A DNA stretch of 64,000 bases from DASXAI01 sp963728985 (GCA_963728985.1 CAVSME010000006.1:248001-312000), one strand, 5' to 3'. Positions 1-8,650 are shown, numbered from the stretch's first letter. Notes: a model not told the origin generated them from the sequence alone. Program-made: numbers and translations.

Positions 1-8
1 ACCGCCCA

Positions 9-1592
9 GTGGCCGCACCGGTGCTGGTCGTCGGGGCCGGACCGGCGGGCCTGCTCCTCGCCGCAGAGTTGCACCGGCGCGGCGTGTCGTGCCTCCTGAT
101 CGACTCGCAGTCCGGACCGATGCCGTGGGATCGCGCCACGGTGATCCATCAGCGTTCGCTCGAACTGTTCGAGTCGCTCGGACTGATCGGGCGGTTCGTC
201 GATGCCGGCTGCCCGCAGCGGGGCGCCAAGATCTCGTCGGCGGGGGTCGTGCTCGGCGAGGTGGACGACGCCCTCTCGGGTAGCCGGTACGCCTACAACA
301 TCGGCGTGTCCGAAGAAGTCACCGAGGCCATCCTCACCGACTACCTCCACGCGATGGGAGGCGCCGTCACTCGCTCGACCCGGCTCGTGGCATTCACCGA
401 GGGGCCCGACGGCGTGGTGGCCGAACTGGAGTGCACCGGCGAACGCTCCAACGTCGAAGTCGACTGGGTGGTCGGCTGCGACGGCATCCACAGCACGGCG
501 CGCGAGTCGAGCGGGATCGCGTACGACGGTCACGACATCCCCGATCCGTGGGCGGTCTTCGACGTCACTCTGCAGGGCTGGCGTGAGCGGTACGACCTCA
601 CGTTCGTCTACCTCGACGCCGCACCCGTCATCCTGACCGCGTTGCCGGGGCAACGCTGGCGCGCCTACGTGCGACCACGCGCGGCCGACGCCGATCTCGT
701 CGCCGACGCGGCGGCCACGCTCGGCCCCTACGCCCCGGACGCGTCCTTCGTCGACATCGCCAACCCGACCCGCTTCCACTGCCATACGAGGGTGGCCGCC
801 CGGTTCCGATCCGGCCGTGTTCTGGTGGCGGGCGACGCCGCCCACGCCTGCACGCCGGCCGAGGGCCACGGCATGAACACCGGCCTCCAGGACGCCGCCA
901 ACCTGGCGTGGAAGCTCGCCCTCGTGGGCCACGGCGTCGCCGACCCGAAGCTGCTCGACAGCTACGAGGCCGAGCGGCGACCCGTCGCCCAGACGGTCGC
1001 CCGCTCGGGCGACGCCACCGACGCCGCCTCGACGTTGAGCGACCCCACCGCCCGCCACGCTCGTGACGAGGCGCTGATCGTGGCACTGGCCGACCCCGTG
1101 GCCCGGCACCACGACGCCGTGGCCAAGGCCGAGCTCGATGTCGACTACGGCGACTCGCCGGCCGTCGTCGGTGACCGCAACGCTCGACTCGGACCTGGAC
1201 AGCGCCTGCCCGACACGATCACGGTCGAGCCACCGGGCGGCGATCCGTGCGGGTTGCACGAGCTCGCGCAGCGAGCCGGCCACACCCTGTTCGTCCTGGC
1301 CGGAACGGCCGCCTCCGGCCCCGCTCTGGCCGAGCACCTCGACGAGCTCGAGGCGGCTGCCGCCGGGTCGCCGCTCGTCGACGCGGTGGTCGCCCTCGGC
1401 TGCGCCCCCGACCAGCCCGATCGGTTCGGCCGGCTCGATGCGGTTGACGCCGCCGCCCTCGGCGTGGACGGCGTCGCCGTCCTCGTCGTCCGGCCCGACG
1501 GCTATCTCGGTCTGCGGGCCGACCGTGATCACGTCGACGCGCTGGCGCGATATCACGAGGCCCTCGGGGTGCGACCGCCGCTGGCGACGTAG
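9..1592 (+). CDS. FAD-dependent aromatic-ring monooxygenase
   Basis: Flavin hydroxylase of the PHBH/UbiH fold, expected to use NAD(P)H and O2 to hydroxylate an aromatic or quinoid substrate in the cytosol. Seen: N-terminal FAD-binding glycine motif VVGAGPAGL (about residues 7-15), the DG motif VVGCDGIHST near residue 155 and the ribityl-binding GD motif GDAAHACTPAEGHGMN near residue 275. 527 aa fits the enzymes that carry a C-terminal thioredoxin-like tail. The GTG at 9 puts the glycine motif at the usual distance, but the frame is open to the window edge, so the true start could lie upstream. It ends 9 bp before an SDR gene and probably shares its transcript. The substrate cannot be read from the sequence. 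Confidence 0.88.
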   Translation: MAAPVLVVGAGPAGLLLAAELHRRGVSCLLIDSQSGPMPWDRATVIHQRSLELFESLGLIGRFVDAGCPQRGAKISSAGVVLGEVDDALSGSRYAYNIGVSEEVTEAILTDYLHAMGGAVTRSTRLVAFTEGPDGVVAELECTGERSNVEVDWVVGCDGIHSTARESSGIAYDGHDIPDPWAVFDVTLQGWRERYDLTFVYLDAAPVILTALPGQRWRAYVRPRAADADLVADAAATLGPYAPDASFVDIANPTRFHCHTRVAARFRSGRVLVAGDAAHACTPAEGHGMNTGLQDAANLAWKLALVGHGVADPKLLDSYEAERRPVAQTVARSGDATDAASTLSDPTARHARDEALIVALADPVARHHDAVAKAELDVDYGDSPAVVGDRNARLGPGQRLPDTITVEPPGGDPCGLHELAQRAGHTLFVLAGTAASGPALAEHLDELEAAAAGSPLVDAVVALGCAPDQPDRFGRLDAVDAAALGVDGVAVLVVRPDGYLGLRADRDHVDALARYHEALGVRPPLAT

Positions 1593-1601
1593 TGTCTCCC
1601 G

Positions 1602-2621
1602 ATGACGAGATTTGGCGGGAAGCTGGCGGTCGTCACCGGAGCGGGCAGTGGTATCGGGCGCGAACTGGCGTTGCAGCTCGCTGCTGAGGGCTGCCACGTC
1701 GCTCTTTGTGACGTGAACGCGACGACGTTGAGGGCCACCGTTGACGCAGTGCGCGCCGCCCACCCGGCCATCGTCGTCAGCTCGATGGCCGTCGACGTGT
1801 CCGACCGCGGCGGTATGGACGAGTTCGCCCGGTTCGTCACCAGCGAGCACGACACCGAGTCCGTCGACCTGCTCTTCAACAACGCCGGCGTCGGTGGTGG
1901 AGAGAGCTTCCTCGCCAGCACCGAGGCCGAATGGGAGCGAACGTTCGACATCTGCTGGGGCGGGGTCTACGCCACCACGCGCGCCTTCATGCCGCTCCTG
2001 CGCGCCAGCCGCTCGGCGGACATCGTCAACGTCAGCAGCGTCAACGGTTGTTTCGCGACGCTCGGATCGACCTCGCCGGTGAGCGCCTACGCGTCGGCCA
2101 AGTTCGCCGTCAAGGGCTTCACCGAGGCGCTACAGACGGACCTGGCGATCTATGCCCCGCACGTCCGCGCCACCCTGGTGATGCCCGGCTTCATCGGGAC
2201 GTCCATCGCCGCGAACACGCGGGCGCTCCATGGCCGCCCCGACCTCGAGCGAACGCCCGAGGGGCTGGAGCTCGAACGGCAACGGCTGCGTCCGCGCGGC
2301 ATCGATTTCGGCGACGCCAGCGACGACGAGACGCGTCGGATGCTGGACGAGTGGGCGGCCTCCCGGGAACGCGAGGGACTGCTCACCGCCGCCGAAGCGG
2401 TAACCGTGATCCTCGACGGGATGCGGGCCGGGAAGTGGCGCATCCTCGTGGGCGACGACGCGATCGCCGTCGATCGTCTGGTGCGCCGCTATCCCAACGT
2501 CGCGTACCGCCTCGATGACCGGAAGCGGAACCTGATCGCGCTGACGTGCCTGCCGATGAGGTCGGTGGCTCGGTTCGTCTCGTCCGCCGTGGCAGCACGT
2601 CTGTCGCGCGGCCGACACTGA
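1602..2621 (+). CDS. short-chain dehydrogenase/reductase (SDR)
   Basis: Classical NAD(P)-dependent SDR. The cofactor motif VVTGAGSGIG lies at the N-terminus, the NNAG motif is in FNNAGVGGG, and the catalytic Tyr163 and Lys167 are in SAYASAKFAVKGF, with the Ser in NVSSVNG upstream. At 339 aa it is longer than the usual 250-280 aa; the extra C-terminal 70 residues match the extended tail of actinobacterial SDRs often annotated as lipid or steroid oxidoreductases. The ATG lies 9 bp after the monooxygenase stop and 27 bp before a second SDR, so the three genes likely form one catabolic transcript. Substrate unknown. Confidence 0.88.
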   Translation: MTRFGGKLAVVTGAGSGIGRELALQLAAEGCHVALCDVNATTLRATVDAVRAAHPAIVVSSMAVDVSDRGGMDEFARFVTSEHDTESVDLLFNNAGVGGGESFLASTEAEWERTFDICWGGVYATTRAFMPLLRASRSADIVNVSSVNGCFATLGSTSPVSAYASAKFAVKGFTEALQTDLAIYAPHVRATLVMPGFIGTSIAANTRALHGRPDLERTPEGLELERQRLRPRGIDFGDASDDETRRMLDEWAASREREGLLTAAEAVTVILDGMRAGKWRILVGDDAIAVDRLVRRYPNVAYRLDDRKRNLIALTCLPMRSVARFVSSAVAARLSRGRH

Positions 2622-2648
2622 CGCGACCGGATCGACCAGACTGTACCA

Positions 2649-3500
2649 ATGGCCAGCATCCGCTCCGTGCTCGTGACCGGCGCCTCGACGGGGATCGGCG
2701 AGGCGACGGCACTCCACCTCGACCAGCGCGGCTGGCGCGTCTTCGCCGGCGTCCGGCGAGCCGTCGATGGGGAGCGCCTGCGCTCGGCCGCATCGGCGCG
2801 GCTGACCCCTGTCCAGCTCGACGTCACCGACCAGGGACAGGTTGACGAGGCACTGGCCTCCATCGCTGACAGCGTGAACGGTGCTGGTCTCGACGGGCTC
2901 GTGAACAACGCCGGCGTCTCCTTCGGCGGCCCGCTCGAGATCCTCCCGCTCGATCACTGGCGTAAGCAATTCGAGGTGAACGTGGTGGGCCAGGTGGCAG
3001 TCACGAAGGCGGCGCTGCCGCTGCTGCGCACCGCGACGGGACGCGTCATCTTCGTCTCCTCGATCAGTGGACGGGTCGCACCGGGGTTCCTCGGCCCGTA
3101 CGCGGCGTCGAAGTTCGCCATCGAGGGCGTCGGGATGTCTCTGCGCCAGGAGATCTCCCCGTGGGGCATGCGGGTGGCGATCATCGAACCCGGCGTCATC
3201 GAGACCCCGATCTGGGACAAGACGCCCGACATCGCTGACTTCGAGCGAGAGGTCGGGACGGAGGGCCTCCAGCTCTACATGCCGTTCATGAGCCAGATAC
3301 CGGAGGTGATCGCGGCCCAACGGCAGAAGGCTTCACCCGTCTCCGAGGCCGCCGACGCCATCGAGCACGCCCTGACGGCCAAGCACCCCAAGCACCGTTA
3401 CCTCGTCGGCAAGGACGCCAAGCTCACCGGCACGCTGAACCACTACCTGCCGGATCGGGTCTACGGCAAGGTCGAGAAGCTGGTGTGGCGCTTCCGCTGA
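2649..3500 (+). CDS. short-chain dehydrogenase/reductase (SDR)
   Basis: Second classical SDR, 283 aa. Seen: cofactor motif VLVTGASTGIGEA at the N-terminus, VNNAGVSFGG, the Ser in FVSSISG and catalytic Tyr151/Lys155 in YAASKFAIEG. The family oxidises or reduces alcohols and ketones with NAD(P)(H). The sequence around IEPGVIETPIW resembles the actinobacterial group that acts on retinol-like or steroid-like hydrophobic alcohols, but that is only resemblance. It follows the 1602-2621 SDR by 27 bp on the same strand and is probably cotranscribed with it and the FAD monooxygenase, which suggests stepwise oxidation of one hydrophobic substrate. Confidence 0.88.
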   Translation: MASIRSVLVTGASTGIGEATALHLDQRGWRVFAGVRRAVDGERLRSAASARLTPVQLDVTDQGQVDEALASIADSVNGAGLDGLVNNAGVSFGGPLEILPLDHWRKQFEVNVVGQVAVTKAALPLLRTATGRVIFVSSISGRVAPGFLGPYAASKFAIEGVGMSLRQEISPWGMRVAIIEPGVIETPIWDKTPDIADFEREVGTEGLQLYMPFMSQIPEVIAAQRQKASPVSEAADAIEHALTAKHPKHRYLVGKDAKLTGTLNHYLPDRVYGKVEKLVWRFR

Positions 3501-3631
3501 TCCAGCGGCGAGCATCGCCGGGCCGCCGGAACGTGCGTGTCAACCTGGGCGAGTGCGATGCTGTCTGGAACTTGGGATGCCGCGATCGTGCCGAATCGGT
3601 TGTGCGGTGCCCCTGCGAGAGGAGGCCCGTC

Positions 3632-4549
3632 ATGCGCGTCGGGATAATGAACGATCCCTGGAATGGCACGCTTGCCGAAATACGCGACGAAGTGGCGTGG
3701 GCGGCTTCGGCCGGAGCCCACACCTACTGGCTTGCACAGGTGTGGCGGTACGACGCGTTCACGCTCATTCCATCGCTCGCTGCCGATGCGCCGGACCTGC
3801 GCTTCGCCACTGGTGTGGCCGCGACCTTCCACCGACACCCGATGACCATGGCGTCGCAGGCGCTGACCGTGAATTTGCTCACCGGAGGTCGCTTCACGCT
3901 CGGCATCGGCCTCATGCACCAGCCGGTGATCGAGGGGATGTTCGGAATGTCATTCGACAAGCCGACGCGTCACATGAGCGAATACCTGGACATTCTGCTG
4001 CCGCTGCTCGCGCAGAAGCCGGTGGATGCGGCAGGAGCGGCCTGGACGTACCGTGGCCCGATCGATGTGCCCGGTGCGCCGGAGTGCGAGGTGCTGCTCG
4101 CGGCGCTCGGCCCGCAGATGCTCGGCATCTGTGGCCGGCGTACGGCGGGCACGATCACATGGATGACCGGGCCACGCACAATTCGCGACCACGTTGTGCC
4201 GACGCTGACGGCAGCGGCTGATAGCGCTGGACGCGACGCACCGCTGGTGGTCGCACTCGTGCCGGTGCATGTCACCGACGATGTGGCGAATGCTCGCGCC
4301 CGAGCCGCGCAGGCGCTCGCCATCTACGGCACGCTGCCGTCCTATCGCGCCATGCTCGACCGCGAGGGCCTGAAGGGCCCGGAAGACTTCGCCCTCATCG
4401 GCTCAGAGGACTCCGTAGGCGATTGGCTCGAGGCGTACCGTGCGGCGGGCGTGACCGACCTTGGCATTGCGGTGGCGGCCGACGCTGTCGATCGTGACCG
4501 TACGAGGGAGTTCGTGGCGAACTTCATCGCCGATGCCACCGATCGTTGA
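3632..4549 (+). CDS. LLM-class (luciferase-like) flavin/F420-dependent oxidoreductase
   Basis: TIM-barrel oxidoreductase of the bacterial-luciferase-like family, 305 aa. The ATG at 3632 is chosen because GAGAGGAGG sits just upstream and the protein then starts directly with the first beta strand (MRVGIMNDPW). Family features seen: FATGVAATFHRHPMTMASQA followed by LTGGRFTLGIG, a stretch typical of F420- or FMN-binding LLM proteins of actinobacteria, and a late DLGIAVAAD strand. These enzymes transfer hydride or oxygenate small organic substrates. A 131-bp gap separates it from the SDR upstream, so it may have its own promoter. Whether it uses F420 or FMN cannot be decided by eye. Confidence 0.85.
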   Translation: MRVGIMNDPWNGTLAEIRDEVAWAASAGAHTYWLAQVWRYDAFTLIPSLAADAPDLRFATGVAATFHRHPMTMASQALTVNLLTGGRFTLGIGLMHQPVIEGMFGMSFDKPTRHMSEYLDILLPLLAQKPVDAAGAAWTYRGPIDVPGAPECEVLLAALGPQMLGICGRRTAGTITWMTGPRTIRDHVVPTLTAAADSAGRDAPLVVALVPVHVTDDVANARARAAQALAIYGTLPSYRAMLDREGLKGPEDFALIGSEDSVGDWLEAYRAAGVTDLGIAVAADAVDRDRTREFVANFIADATDR

Positions 4550-4582
4550 TCTTCTCAGGCGCGGCGGGGGCGATCCAGCCGT

Positions 4583-4735
4583 TCACGAGGTGGCTTGAAG
4601 TCCCTCGATGAAGCGGTCGAGCTCGTTGTTGAAGCGATCGGGCGCGTCGAGGTGCGCGAAGTGGGCGGCGCCCGGAATCTCGACCAGCTGTGCTTGTTCA
4701 TGACTGACGATGGGGCGCAGATCTACTCCGGCATC
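4583..4735 (-). pseudogene. C-terminal stub of an alpha/beta hydrolase
   Basis: The last 45-50 codons of an alpha/beta hydrolase remain: RPIVSHEQAQ, then VEIPGAAHFAHLDAP, which carries the family's catalytic His, then FNNELDRFIEGL and a normal stop. The region encoding the oxyanion hole and nucleophile elbow is absent; upstream the frame runs into unrelated sequence. A start codon at 4864 gives a 93-codon frame, but its first 45 residues do not look like this family. Best read as a remnant left by deletion. It occupies most of the gap between the LLM gene and the DUF3303-like gene. Confidence 0.65.
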
Positions 4736-4859
4736 TATCTCCTCCCCCCGTTCGCCTACGCACCGTGAACCGCCGGGCCGACGGCGTTGAGACGTTATCT
4801 CATTGATGCGGCGCAGTGCTTGATGGGACGACCTCGACGGAGCGCTAATGTCGAGCGAC

Positions 4860-4879
4860 CGCACTGAACGGTCAGTGCG
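4860..4879. promoter_or_regulatory. 20-bp inverted repeat upstream of the DUF3303-like gene
   Basis: CGCACTGA-ACGG-TCAGTGCG: two perfect 8-bp arms around a 4-nt centre, ending 26 bp before the ATG at 4906. The size and symmetry suit a dimeric repressor operator (TetR or MarR type) or a short hairpin in the 5' leader. No T-rich tract follows, so a terminator is unlikely. Confidence 0.45.
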
Positions 4880-4905
4880 ACGATCCGGAAGGGGGCCCGG
4901 AGGTC

Positions 4906-5217
4906 ATGGCGCTTTACATCAGTATTGCCCGGTTCCGGCGCGCCGGTTTGGACGCGCCTGCGATCCGCAAAGAAGCACAGGAACTCGTTGACTACTTCAC
5001 GACGTGGACTCCGCCCGATGGCGTGACGATGGCTGGTCTCTGGGTGACGGTGGACGGCACCCAGTCCATCGGCGTGTGGGACGCCAGCAGCCATGCGGCA
5101 CTGTCCACCATCGGGGCCCAGTTCCTCCCGTGGGCCGATATTGAGATCGTGCCGGTGCTTGAGGTCCAGGAGAGCCTCCCCGCTCAGGCCGCAGGAGGCC
5201 TGTTCACGCTCAACTGA
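4906..5217 (+). CDS. small DUF3303-like protein
   Basis: 103-aa cytosolic protein without signal or membrane segments. The layout (a beta-alpha-beta core, WTPPDGVTMAGLWVTVDGTQ, then WADIEIVPVLEV) resembles DUF3303, a ferredoxin-like dimeric alpha/beta-barrel family of unknown function; similarity is by eye only. GGAGG lies 5-10 bp before the ATG, and a 20-bp inverted repeat sits just upstream. The 3' end overlaps the converging SnoaL-like gene by 8 bp. It may be a single-gene transcript under local repressor control. Confidence 0.6.
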   Translation: MALYISIARFRRAGLDAPAIRKEAQELVDYFTTWTPPDGVTMAGLWVTVDGTQSIGVWDASSHAALSTIGAQFLPWADIEIVPVLEVQESLPAQAAGGLFTLN

Positions 5218-5638
5218 CAGCGAGCAAGCCCAGCTGGCCGAGGATCGTCATGTTGTCCCAGGTGATCCGGAACTCAGTCAGCTTCCCGTCCGCCACCTTG
5301 AACATCCCGGCGAAGTCGAACTTCGCGCGCTTCCCGGTCGGCTCGAACGGCCCGAATGGACCGAGGTGCGTCCCTTCGTAGGTCGCGAAAACGCCGATGA
5401 GATCTCCGTCGGCCGCGATGTGGGTCGGCGTCTGGACGTTGTCGGGGAACACTGCTGTGTACGCCACGAGGAACGCCTTGAAGTCCTCGAGGCTCTGGAC
5501 GACCACATCGGGTGTGGCTTCGCAGTAGCGAACGAAGTCCGCCGCAACGATCGCGTCAAGTCGCTCCAACTCCCGCGCGTTCATGGCGTCAAAGAGCTCG
5601 TTGATCATCGCATGGGCGTCCGATGTGGTGAGCGGCAT
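5210..5638 (-). CDS. SnoaL-like / ester cyclase family protein (NTF2 fold)
   Basis: 142-aa protein of the NTF2-like SnoaL/ester-cyclase group. Seen: N-terminal helix INELFDAMNARELERLDAIVAADFV, the segment FKAFLVAYTAVFPDNVQTPTHIAADGDLIGVF, and the late strand GMFKVADGKLTEFRITWDNM, which is characteristic of the family. Members act as small isomerases, cyclases or hydrolases, or only bind ligands. The gene is monocistronic, starts 49 bp from the end of the AspRS gene and converges on the DUF3303-like gene. Substrate unknown. Confidence 0.82.
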   Translation of the reverse strand: MPLTTSDAHAMINELFDAMNARELERLDAIVAADFVRYCEATPDVVVQSLEDFKAFLVAYTAVFPDNVQTPTHIAADGDLIGVFATYEGTHLGPFGPFEPTGKRAKFDFAGMFKVADGKLTEFRITWDNMTILGQLGLLAVS

Positions 5639-5687
5639 GGGTGACTCCCTCTCCCGTCGAATCGACCCGAATCATCGCACATCCTCT

Positions 5688-6983
5688 CTACGGTGTGAGC
5701 CGATGCAGATCGCGTGGGAACAAGGTCACTTCGCGGACGTTCGCAGCACCGGCCAACCTCGCGACCCAACGTTCGAGTCCGATCGCGAACCCACCATGCG
5801 CGGGCATGCCGTGCCGGAAGGCTTCCAGGTAGCCCTCGAACGGGGCGAGGGCTTCACCGCGGAGTGCGTCGAGGTAGTCCTGGTAGTGGTGCAGGCGCTG
5901 TCCACCCGTCACCAGCTCCAGCCCGCGGAACAACAGGTCGAAGCTGTTCGATGCCGCCGGGTTGGTCGGGACGGGGTGGGTGTAGAAGGGCCGCTTGACC
6001 ATTGGATAACCGGTGACGAAGACGAAGTCGGAGCGATGCTCGGCGTGCGCCCATTCCCCGAGCCAGCGCTCATCGGCGGGCGAGAGGTCCGGCTCGCCGA
6101 CTGTCGGGCGCCCCGTCGACGCTTCGATCATTCGTTGCGCGTCGTCGAAGGCGACGACGGGGATGTCGGCCGGAACCTCGGGTACCTCGAGACCGAGCAC
6201 TCGCAGGGCCGGCTGTTCATGATCGGTGATGCTCTCGACCATCGCCGCGACGACATCGCGTAGCACCTTCATCACGTCGTGGTGGTCGCGAATGAAGCCC
6301 ATCTCGGCATCGAGCGAGACGTACTCCGCCAGGTGGCGGACGGTGTCGTGGGGTTCGGCGCGGAAGACCGGCGCGACCTCGTACACGCGCTCGAACACCC
6401 CCACCATGACCTGCTTGTAGAACTGAGGGCTCTGGGCGAGATACGCGCGCCTGCCGAACCAGTCGATCGGGAAGACGTTGGCGCCGCTCTCGGTCGCCGA
6501 GGCCACCACCTTCGGCGTGAAGATCTCCGTGAATCCGGCTCGGTCGAGGGCCGTACGAAAGCCCGATACCGACGCTGCTGCGATCTTGGCCAACGCACGA
6601 CGTGCCGGGTGCCGGAGCCAGACTGCGGCGTGGTCCAAGAGTGTCGGGAGCTGTGCGTTGAGCTTCGGCCGGCGGAGCTCGAAGGGCGGGGCTCCGGCCG
6701 GCTCTACGAGAGCCGTGACCGTCGGATCGGCCACCTCGACGCCACTGAGCGCCTGTTCGTTCGCGACCACCATGCCTTCGACTTCGACGACCGTTTCGTC
6801 GAAGAGCTCGGCGATGCCAAGGCGGCTCGCCCGGTCGGTCAGCACCACCTGAGCGATGCCGCTGCGGTCGCGCAGGAGCAAGAACGTCACCTGCGCGAGT
6901 TGGCGTTGGTGGTGGAGCCAGCCCGCCATTCGGACTCGCTGGCCCACGTGTGCCGAAAGGTCGGCTGCCAGCGTTCGTTCCAT
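5688..6983 (-). CDS. aspS: archaeal-type aspartyl-tRNA synthetase, probably aspartate--tRNA(Asn) ligase
   Basis: Class IIb aminoacyl-tRNA synthetase of the short archaeal/eukaryal AspRS type (431 aa, no bacterial GAD insertion). Order: N-terminal OB-fold anticodon domain (MAGWLHHQRQLAQVTFLLLR), then catalytic core with motif 1 (FTEIFTPKVVASATE), motif 2 (VFRAEPHDTVRHLAEY) and motif 3 (HGGFAIGLERW), ending LFPRDLHRLTP as in archaeal AspRS. It charges Asp to tRNA(Asp) and, if non-discriminating, to tRNA(Asn) for GatCAB amidation. At the position equal to Trp26 of the Thermococcus enzyme it has His24, and at the position equal to Lys85 it has Leu79, which favours a non-discriminating enzyme. It stands alone between unrelated genes. 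A normal bacterial AspRS probably exists elsewhere in the genome. Confidence 0.88.
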   Translation of the reverse strand: MERTLAADLSAHVGQRVRMAGWLHHQRQLAQVTFLLLRDRSGIAQVVLTDRASRLGIAELFDETVVEVEGMVVANEQALSGVEVADPTVTALVEPAGAPPFELRRPKLNAQLPTLLDHAAVWLRHPARRALAKIAAASVSGFRTALDRAGFTEIFTPKVVASATESGANVFPIDWFGRRAYLAQSPQFYKQVMVGVFERVYEVAPVFRAEPHDTVRHLAEYVSLDAEMGFIRDHHDVMKVLRDVVAAMVESITDHEQPALRVLGLEVPEVPADIPVVAFDDAQRMIEASTGRPTVGEPDLSPADERWLGEWAHAEHRSDFVFVTGYPMVKRPFYTHPVPTNPAASNSFDLLFRGLELVTGGQRLHHYQDYLDALRGEALAPFEGYLEAFRHGMPAHGGFAIGLERWVARLAGAANVREVTLFPRDLHRLTP

Positions 6984-7500
6984 CCCTCACCTCCATCCGG
7001 TCGATCCCAGATGTGCGGGCGAGGGGAGCTCGCGGTGCCACCGCACTTCACCGCCAGCGGACGCCGACGGCCTCATTGAGTGTCGGCTGCTCGAGGGGCG
7101 TCACTCCCTGTCGCTGCAGCCAGCCATCAGGATACGAACCGGCGCGGCCCACGTCGACGAGATTTGTGCGGACCGGTCGAGTCAGACGCCGCGGCTGCCG
7201 TCGATGGTCTCACGGATGATGTCGGCGTGGCCGGCGTGCCGAGCCGACGTAACGAGCCGAGAAGTTCGGACTGTGCCAGCGTCGACGTGACGCTTTTCCG
7301 CGCCTGCTACCGAAAGCCGTCACGTCGACAACTGGGGTCACTCCGAGTAGAGGGCGGGCGGATAGGTGGAGGCCGACACGGGCCGGCGTACAGCGCTGGT
7401 GCCCAAAAGGCTTCCGGTCAGCGGAATGCACCGCGACGGTGCCGAGGCCTGACCAGAAGCCTTCCGGTCATCACCGGTGGCGGCCGCGATTGCTCGGGCC
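6984..7500. other. 517-bp region without an intact gene
   Basis: Contains the DUF664/DinB stub at 7182-7258 and, on the minus strand just beyond its stop, an open tail reading GSYPDGWLQRQGVTPLEQPT that ends at about 7045 and is not recognised. A 10-bp direct repeat CTTCCGGTCA occurs at 7411-7420 and 7461-7470, exactly 50 bp apart. Nothing else is supported. Several overlapping open frames lack any recognisable family signature. Confidence 0.5.
7182..7258 (-). pseudogene. C-terminal stub of a DinB-like (DUF664) protein
   Basis: On the minus strand, the reading RLVTSARHAGHADIIRETID followed by GSRGV and a stop matches the conserved end of DUF664/DinB_2 proteins, where the HAGHAD histidines help bind a metal. 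Only about 25 residues remain; the four-helix-bundle N-terminus is not found upstream in any frame. Decay or deletion is the simplest reading. Confidence 0.55.
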
Positions 7501-8547
7501 TCACGCAGTGAACTCGAGGACGGTCTTGATGTCGGCTGGGTGCCGTTGGTACGCCTCGGACCACGTGTCGATCGGAACGCGTCGGGTGATGAGGGCGGCA
7601 AGCCAGTCGGCATCGGCGCGGGCGAGGGCGTCGGCGCCTTGGGCGTAGTGGTTGCGGTTGGCGTTGACCGAGCCGAACACGACGCCGTTGCGCAGGACGA
7701 GGTTGCGGTTGAGGAGACCGGGGTCGACGCTGGACTCGGTGCCGGCCGACGAGACGCCGGTGAGGCACAGGATCCGGTTGTGAGCCTGCGCCGGGCCGGC
7801 GTCCAGCAGCAGTTGGGGGTAGCCCGTGCACTCGATGACGATGTCGGCGTCACCGGCGACGTCGGCGAGGGCGTCGTGGTGATACGTCGCACCGAGTCGT
7901 GCCACCATCTCAGGCTTGCCTCCCTCGGTGACCCGGTCGAAGACGTGGGTGTCGTAGCCGCGCTGGGTGGACAGGAGCGCGGCGAGGAGCCCGATCGGTC
8001 CGGCACCGGTGATGACCACCTTGCCAGGCGTCCAAGTGGCGCGGCGGCCGATGCGCTCGATGTGGTCCCACGCCTTGGCCACGACGGTGGTCGGTTCGAG
8101 CAGCACCCCGAGCCGGCCGAGGGCTGGGTCGATCTTCACGAGGTGCTCGGGGTGGATGCGGTAGCGCTCGGACGCGTAGCCATGACGATCCTTGATGCCC
8201 CGTTCGGTGTACTGGCCGTTCGAGCACATGTCGAAGTCGCCCGCCGCGCATGCCGGGCACGGCACCGGATCGCGTCGCCGCACGATGCCCACGACGAGAT
8301 CTCCCGCCACCACGCCGGCGCCGGCCGGGGCATCCACGACGCGCCCGAGCGATTCGTGGCCGAGGATCAGGTGCTCGTGACCTGGCGGGGCGGAGCCGTA
8401 CTCGCCGTTGGCGATCTCGAGGTCGGTGCCGCAGATGCCGATGGCGAGGGTCTCGACGAGCACGGGACCGTCCTCCACCGGCGGCTCCGGGACCTCGCGG
8501 AGATCGAGGGAACCTCCCACCTGCGGAACGACCGCGACAGCACGCAT
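7501..8547 (-). CDS. zinc-dependent MDR alcohol/glucose dehydrogenase
   Basis: 348-aa medium-chain dehydrogenase. The ATG at 8547 is chosen because the protein then begins MRAVAVV, the typical first strand; a longer frame upstream is non-homologous. Catalytic zinc ligands lie in GICGTDLEIANGEYG and GHEHLILGHESLG; the structural zinc loop CPACAAGDFDMC retains three cysteines. The Rossmann motif VVITGAGPIGLLAALL binds NAD(P). The arrangement and the LVKIDPALGRLGVLLEPTTV segment resemble archaeal-type glucose dehydrogenases, so an aldose or polyol substrate is possible. It is divergent from the cyclase-like gene at 8651, with about 100 bp shared between them for promoters. Confidence 0.87.
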   Translation of the reverse strand: MRAVAVVPQVGGSLDLREVPEPPVEDGPVLVETLAIGICGTDLEIANGEYGSAPPGHEHLILGHESLGRVVDAPAGAGVVAGDLVVGIVRRRDPVPCPACAAGDFDMCSNGQYTERGIKDRHGYASERYRIHPEHLVKIDPALGRLGVLLEPTTVVAKAWDHIERIGRRATWTPGKVVITGAGPIGLLAALLSTQRGYDTHVFDRVTEGGKPEMVARLGATYHHDALADVAGDADIVIECTGYPQLLLDAGPAQAHNRILCLTGVSSAGTESSVDPGLLNRNLVLRNGVVFGSVNANRNHYAQGADALARADADWLAALITRRVPIDTWSEAYQRHPADIKTVLEFTA

Positions 8548-8650
8548 GCCACCGCACGGTATCGCCGTCGCGACGACGGGGGTCATCCGCCGGCGACCGA
8601 CGCGAAGTACGGTCGGTACCGCGCCGCTCGGATGATCGGAGGATGCCGCA

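Noticed and set aside
4736..4864. N-terminal extension of the hydrolase stub to an ATG at 4864
   Set aside because: These 45 residues have no hydrolase similarity and overlap the inverted repeat of the next gene; the fragment is better read as a remnant.
7411..7470. 10-bp direct repeat CTTCCGGTCA, 50 bp apart
   Set aside because: Only two short copies in a gene-free region; no array, no flanking duplication or transposase, so not enough to call a mobile element or CRISPR.
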